Shown here in pieces: positions 61,157 to 64,000 of a DNA stretch of 64,000 bases. The first letter of the stretch is position 1. The number at the start of each line of letters is the position of its first letter. The translations under genes and the position numbers were made by a program. Origin of the DNA: Trichomonas vaginalis G3 (taxonomy: Eukaryota > Parabasalia > Trichomonadida > Trichomonadidae); assembly GCF_026262505.1 (NCBI RefSeq), contig NC_067206.1:26551896-26615895 (forward strand), in the 5' to 3' direction. A model generated the notes under the pieces. The model did no database searches, was not told the DNA's origin, and saw nothing but the letters and a program-made list of their open reading frames with translations.

Positions 61157-61224
<68 letters not shown>

Positions 61225-61399
61225 GTCTTTAACAGTTCTTCTCGATACCAAACAAAACTCCTAGATTCCCTTCATTTTTGGTTTCAAACTTTTTTTAAAA
61301 AATCAACATTTGAGCATTATCGATTCAAAACTCCAGGGTATAAGCAATAGGATACACATCATACCGAATTGCTTTCAAAGTTTTAGCAATTTATATAAG

Positions 61400-61538
61400 T
61401 ATACATTTACTATTTTTGATATTCTTTCAATTTTTTTGACACACAAGCTTGAAATTGAAATTGAAAAATATTTTTTTTGCTATTAAAATAAAGATATATT
61501 GACTTTGTAAGAGCATTGCAGAAAGTAGTTGTGCATCC
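61400..61538. repeat. Degenerate MITE copy
   Basis: GATATTCTTTCAATT...TTTGACACACAAGCTT and the end GCAGAAAGTAGTTGTGCATC resemble the neighbouring MITE at 61542-61756, but the ends have drifted. Confidence 0.5.
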
Positions 61539-61541
61539 TTA

Positions 61542-61756
61542 AGGGAGAACTTACCACTTTCTGACATTCTCTCAATTTTGTTGACACACAAGCTTTATAT
61601 CCCAATTCTCTAAGGTCAAAGGTTATTATTTTTGACCGAGAAAAAGTTATTATAAATCACTGCTTAGTTGCTAAAATGGCTATTATATTCTTTTGCCATT
61701 AAAATAAAAATATGTTGATATTATCTGAGCGTGTCAGAAAGTGGTAAGTGCACACT
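61542..61756. mobile_element. MITE of mariner type (about 215 bp)
   Basis: Ends are inverted: ACTTACCACTTTCTGACA near 61550-61567 and its complement near 61732-61749, extending to about 25-28 bp with mismatches. TA borders both sides (61540-61541 and 61757-61758), as in Tc1/mariner insertions. Too small to code for a transposase. Confidence 0.7.
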
Positions 61757-61837
61757 TAATATATTTTAAAAATTTGAAATTTGTTGTGAAAAAAAAATTA
61801 ATATTTATACATCAAAGAAAATTTAAACTATAGTTAT

Positions 61838-63376
61838 CTACTCCTGCATATCCTCTTCACCGTCATTTTCAGGGTCCTCATCAACACAGTAAGCGACTCC
61901 TTGCGGCATTGGCTGGAAACCGAGTTCTTCTTGAGGAATTCCGTACTCTAGCATCTTTGCCTGGTAAGATTTGTAGATGTTGTTGTAAGCTTCTTGTACC
62001 TTTCTAATTTCAACTTCGAGCTGATTGATTCTAGCGTTCTTTACAGCCATGACATCCTCTATCTTTGCAGAGATAGCGGTAGCATCGAGACCTTTTCTCT
62101 GCATGACTTGTTGCAACTGCATTTCCTTCTGTTCGAGGACTTCGTGCATTTTCTGGACTTTCTGTTCGAGGATGAAAGCTCTGAACTCTGTACGCTGTCT
62201 GACATCGTGGATACTTGTTTCAAACTGGTCGTAGAGAGCGTCTCTTTCCTGCTCGAGTTGTTCGAATCTCTGTTCAAGAACTTCTTGGGCGAGTTGGAGA
62301 TTTCGCTTCTCTTCTTCGAGAACTTTGATCTTTGACTTGTTTTGGGCAAGTTTGGACTTGGCACGCTTGTAATCATCGATTTCCTTATGTAATTTCTCGT
62401 TTTCTTCTTTGATGGCTTTGAGAGGTTCTTCTAACTCACGCCGGCGAGCAAATCTCTCGTCAACATCCTTCCTAACACTGTTAATAAGTGTCTTGGACTG
62501 GGCAATCTTGGCTTTGGAGTTTTTGATGACTTCAAGATTGTTATGTGTAACACCTGAGAAGAAACGCTTGATGTGATCGAATGCCAAGGCATGCTTCTCT
62601 TGTAATTGCTTGATCTGTTCGTTTTTGTGGCGCTCCAGTTCTTCTGTTTCGCGAATTCTTTGTTCTTCAAGCTGAGCACGCATTGCAGCTGTGCGATACT
62701 CATTTCTTGCACGGCTGGCTTCAACTTTGCGCTCAAAGGCTTCTCTGAGTTGTGTAAAAACGCGATCTTGCTCTGTACGTAATTTCGTTAAGATTCCTTC
62801 GTTCTGTAAATAGATGTGATTCTTGTCGAACCTGATAAGGTCAACAGTTCTTTCTGGATCTGTTTGCGCCATAAGCTGTTCTTGACGAGCTTGATATAAT
62901 TGCTGCTCGCCTTGGTAGTATGCTTCAGAAAATTCGTTTTGATTGGCTGCCATAAGGTGCTTGACCTTCTTCTGGTAAACACGAAGTTGTGCGGCACATG
63001 CTTCTTTCGTTTCTTCTATATCTCTCTCAGCATTTGCCTTAACTGTCTCCAAATCAGCAACTTCCTGTTGTGCGATTCTGTATTGGCGAATAAGTTCATC
63101 ATGCAAGAGAGAATGATGCTCTGTATCGGCTTTTGCTTTTTTATCATCTTCAATTATTTGATTTTTTTCGGCTTCCTTTAACAGTGTTTGCTTTTGTGCT
63201 TCCGCCATACTTGTTTTGAGTTCTTCCATCGCTGCACGTGTCTTTGCTTTTTGGGCTGCTATTTGATCTTTAGACATTTTAGGTGGTTTTCCCTTTTTAT
63301 TGTTGGACTTAGCTGATGGCTGAGTTTCCGCCGCTGCTGGCTTTGGCTCAGTTTGTTCTTTGCCGGGTTCAGTCAT
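61838..63376 (-). CDS. GAS8: GAS8/DRC4, nexin-dynein regulatory complex subunit 4
   Basis: A 512-residue coiled-coil protein matching GAS8/DRC4 (trypanin), part of the nexin-dynein regulatory complex that links outer doublets and controls flagellar beating. Family blocks: RVYQKKVKHLMAANQNEFSE (about 140), NEQIKQLQEKHALAFDHIKR, VTHNNLEVIKNSK, KAIKEENEKLHKEIDDYKRA, the hallmark LEQRFEQLEQERDALYDQFE, LDATAISAKIEDVMAVKNA and AKMLEYGIPQEELGFQPMP. The first 60 residues are a Pro/Ala/Lys-rich tail and the end is acidic. Length agrees with known DRC4 (about 480). Complete and intronless; divergent from GNA1 across about 140 bp. Confidence 0.96.
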   Translation of the reverse strand: MTEPGKEQTEPKPAAAETQPSAKSNNKKGKPPKMSKDQIAAQKAKTRAAMEELKTSMAEAQKQTLLKEAEKNQIIEDDKKAKADTEHHSLLHDELIRQYRIAQQEVADLETVKANAERDIEETKEACAAQLRVYQKKVKHLMAANQNEFSEAYYQGEQQLYQARQEQLMAQTDPERTVDLIRFDKNHIYLQNEGILTKLRTEQDRVFTQLREAFERKVEASRARNEYRTAAMRAQLEEQRIRETEELERHKNEQIKQLQEKHALAFDHIKRFFSGVTHNNLEVIKNSKAKIAQSKTLINSVRKDVDERFARRRELEEPLKAIKEENEKLHKEIDDYKRAKSKLAQNKSKIKVLEEEKRNLQLAQEVLEQRFEQLEQERDALYDQFETSIHDVRQRTEFRAFILEQKVQKMHEVLEQKEMQLQQVMQRKGLDATAISAKIEDVMAVKNARINQLEVEIRKVQEAYNNIYKSYQAKMLEYGIPQEELGFQPMPQGVAYCVDEDPENDGEEDMQE

Positions 63377-63516
63377 CTTTTCTAAAAAAATACGTTACTA
63401 TGAAAACTGCAAAAAATCATTAAAAATTTATATTTGTTTAAATAAAGCATGTGCATCAAGAATGGATTCAGAATTACCTGATAAAGACTCAATTCCTGAG
63501 CAAAAGTGGCAATTCC
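63377..63516. promoter_or_regulatory. Shared divergent promoter of GAS8 and GNA1
   Basis: 140-bp spacer. TTCATAGTAA on the minus strand (near 63398-63407) is a weak Inr for GAS8. TCATTA at 63417-63422 on the plus strand could be the Inr of GNA1. Two ATGs (63449 and 63462) in other frames precede the GNA1 start. Confidence 0.4.
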
Positions 63517-63951
63517 ATGAGTGTAAGTTTTAGAAGACTTGAGGTTGGAGACTTCGATAAAGGATTTTTAGGTGTCCTTTCTCAGCTTACTAAGGTTGGC
63601 AATGTTACTAAGGAGTTATTCACTAAAAGATTTAATCTTCAGTCACAAAATCCACTTCATCATACATTTGTTGGAGAGAAGGATGGCAAAATTGTTTGCA
63701 CAGCAGCATTATTGATTGAACCAAAGTTCATTCACGAATGCAAGAATACCGGCCATATTGAAGATGTCGCTGTCGATAAACAGATGCGCGGAACAGGCTT
63801 AGGAAAGAAGTTAATTACTCATTTGTTAGATGACGCTAAGAAGCATGACTGCTACAAAGTTATTTTGGATTGCGCAGACCATAACATCGGATTTTATAAG
63901 TCATGCGGTCTCGATAAGCATGGAAATGAAATGGCTGTTTATTTGGAATAA
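63517..63951 (+). CDS. GNA1: Glucosamine-6-phosphate N-acetyltransferase
   Basis: A 144-residue GNAT enzyme that acetylates glucosamine-6-phosphate with acetyl-CoA in the UDP-GlcNAc pathway. Signatures: FRRLEVGDFDKGFLGVLSQL, HTFVGEKDGKIVCTAALLIE, GHIEDVAVDKQMRGTGLGKK (acetyl-CoA binding at RGTGLG), CYKVILDCADHNIGFYKSCG. I start at the ATG at 63517 (MSVSFRRLEV), which matches the N-terminus of yeast GNA1. The frame upstream is open but has no ATG. It is slightly shorter than yeast Gna1 (159) but complete. Confidence 0.95.
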   Translation: MSVSFRRLEVGDFDKGFLGVLSQLTKVGNVTKELFTKRFNLQSQNPLHHTFVGEKDGKIVCTAALLIEPKFIHECKNTGHIEDVAVDKQMRGTGLGKKLITHLLDDAKKHDCYKVILDCADHNIGFYKSCGLDKHGNEMAVYLE

Positions 63952-64000
63952 ATAGTCGTTTAAAAACTCATAATAAACTTTAATTTTATTTTAAATTTCG

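Larger units (their letters stand above)
38783..61219. mobile_element. Polinton/Maverick element 2 (about 22.4 kb)
   Basis: Flanked by ACACA (38778-38782 and 61220-61224). It has an A tract at the left and a 60-nt T tract at the right, and terminal repeats starting GGTAGTGGGGCTTCCAGG (38808) and ending at 61159. Same orientation as element 1. The shared core is very similar in sequence; the accessory region differs and carries KilA-N genes. Parts seen: 940-aa protein, capsid-like genes, helicase, HNH, ATPase, partial PolB, integrase, fibre-like gene, methyltransferase. Young by its ends, but broken: roughly twenty breaks by eye. Confidence 0.92.

Noticed and set aside
10935-61219. Polinton cysteine protease (Ulp1/adenain type)
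   Set aside because: I looked for H-D/E-Q-C patterns among the unknown proteins and found none that I could defend.
61069-61251. Lys-rich and similar frames across the long T tracts at element ends
   Set aside because: Homopolymer artefacts of the A/T tracts next to the terminal repeats.

Overview
The window looks like nuclear DNA of a trichomonad (parabasalid) flagellate, most likely Trichomonas vaginalis or a close relative. The genes are intronless and AT-rich with short spacers. Several host genes have a TCA+1(C/T)(A/T)(A/T)-type initiator close upstream of the start codon, and at least one stop codon overlaps a TAAA signal. Two genes belong to the cilium/flagellum. The repeat load consists of Maverick/Polinton elements of the kind that are abundant in trichomonads. 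This assignment is inference; no rRNA or other species marker is present.

Host genes lie at both ends. Left (1-8,540): ribosomal protein eS26, a frame-shifted GH20 beta-hexosaminidase with a C-terminal discoidin-like domain, a U2AF35-like splicing factor, an array of large hairpin repeats, the transition-zone protein B9D2 and the N-acetyltransferase NAA30. Right (61,225-64,000): two MITE-like copies, then a divergent pair, GAS8/DRC4 (nexin-dynein regulatory complex) and glucosamine-6-phosphate N-acetyltransferase GNA1.

Between them is about 52.7 kb of nested mobile DNA: a 2.1-kb terminal-inverted-repeat transposon (8,544-10,636) holding two Pol III-like sequences; a small element with 124-bp inverted repeats (10,765-37,250) split by Polinton 1 (10,935-36,763, TSD CAGCA); an ankyrin-repeat pseudogene; and Polinton 2 (38,783-61,219, TSD ACACA). 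The two Polintons have the same orientation and closely similar cores. Both look young. Both are broken (roughly twenty breaks each by eye) and are treated as fossils.

The shared Polinton core carries a large coiled-coil/Q-P-rich protein, major and minor capsid-like genes, an SF3-type helicase, an HNH nuclease, a packaging ATPase, a protein-primed-type PolB (only partly represented in element 2), an rve integrase, a phage-tail-fibre-like protein, small amphipathic proteins and an adenine methyltransferase. Between the ATPase and the polymerase lies a variable region. Element 1 has a set of small unknown genes plus a coiled-coil/HNH fusion. Element 2 has three KilA-N genes, one fused to a T5orf172 nuclease-like domain. 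The most unusual features are in this variable region: 22-bp iteron arrays placed symmetrically around a palindrome in both elements, and hairpin modules whose core sequence is uniform within an element but differs between elements. Core genes also share a virus-like TTTTTA(T/C) promoter motif, while several accessory genes carry a host-like TCATTT initiator.
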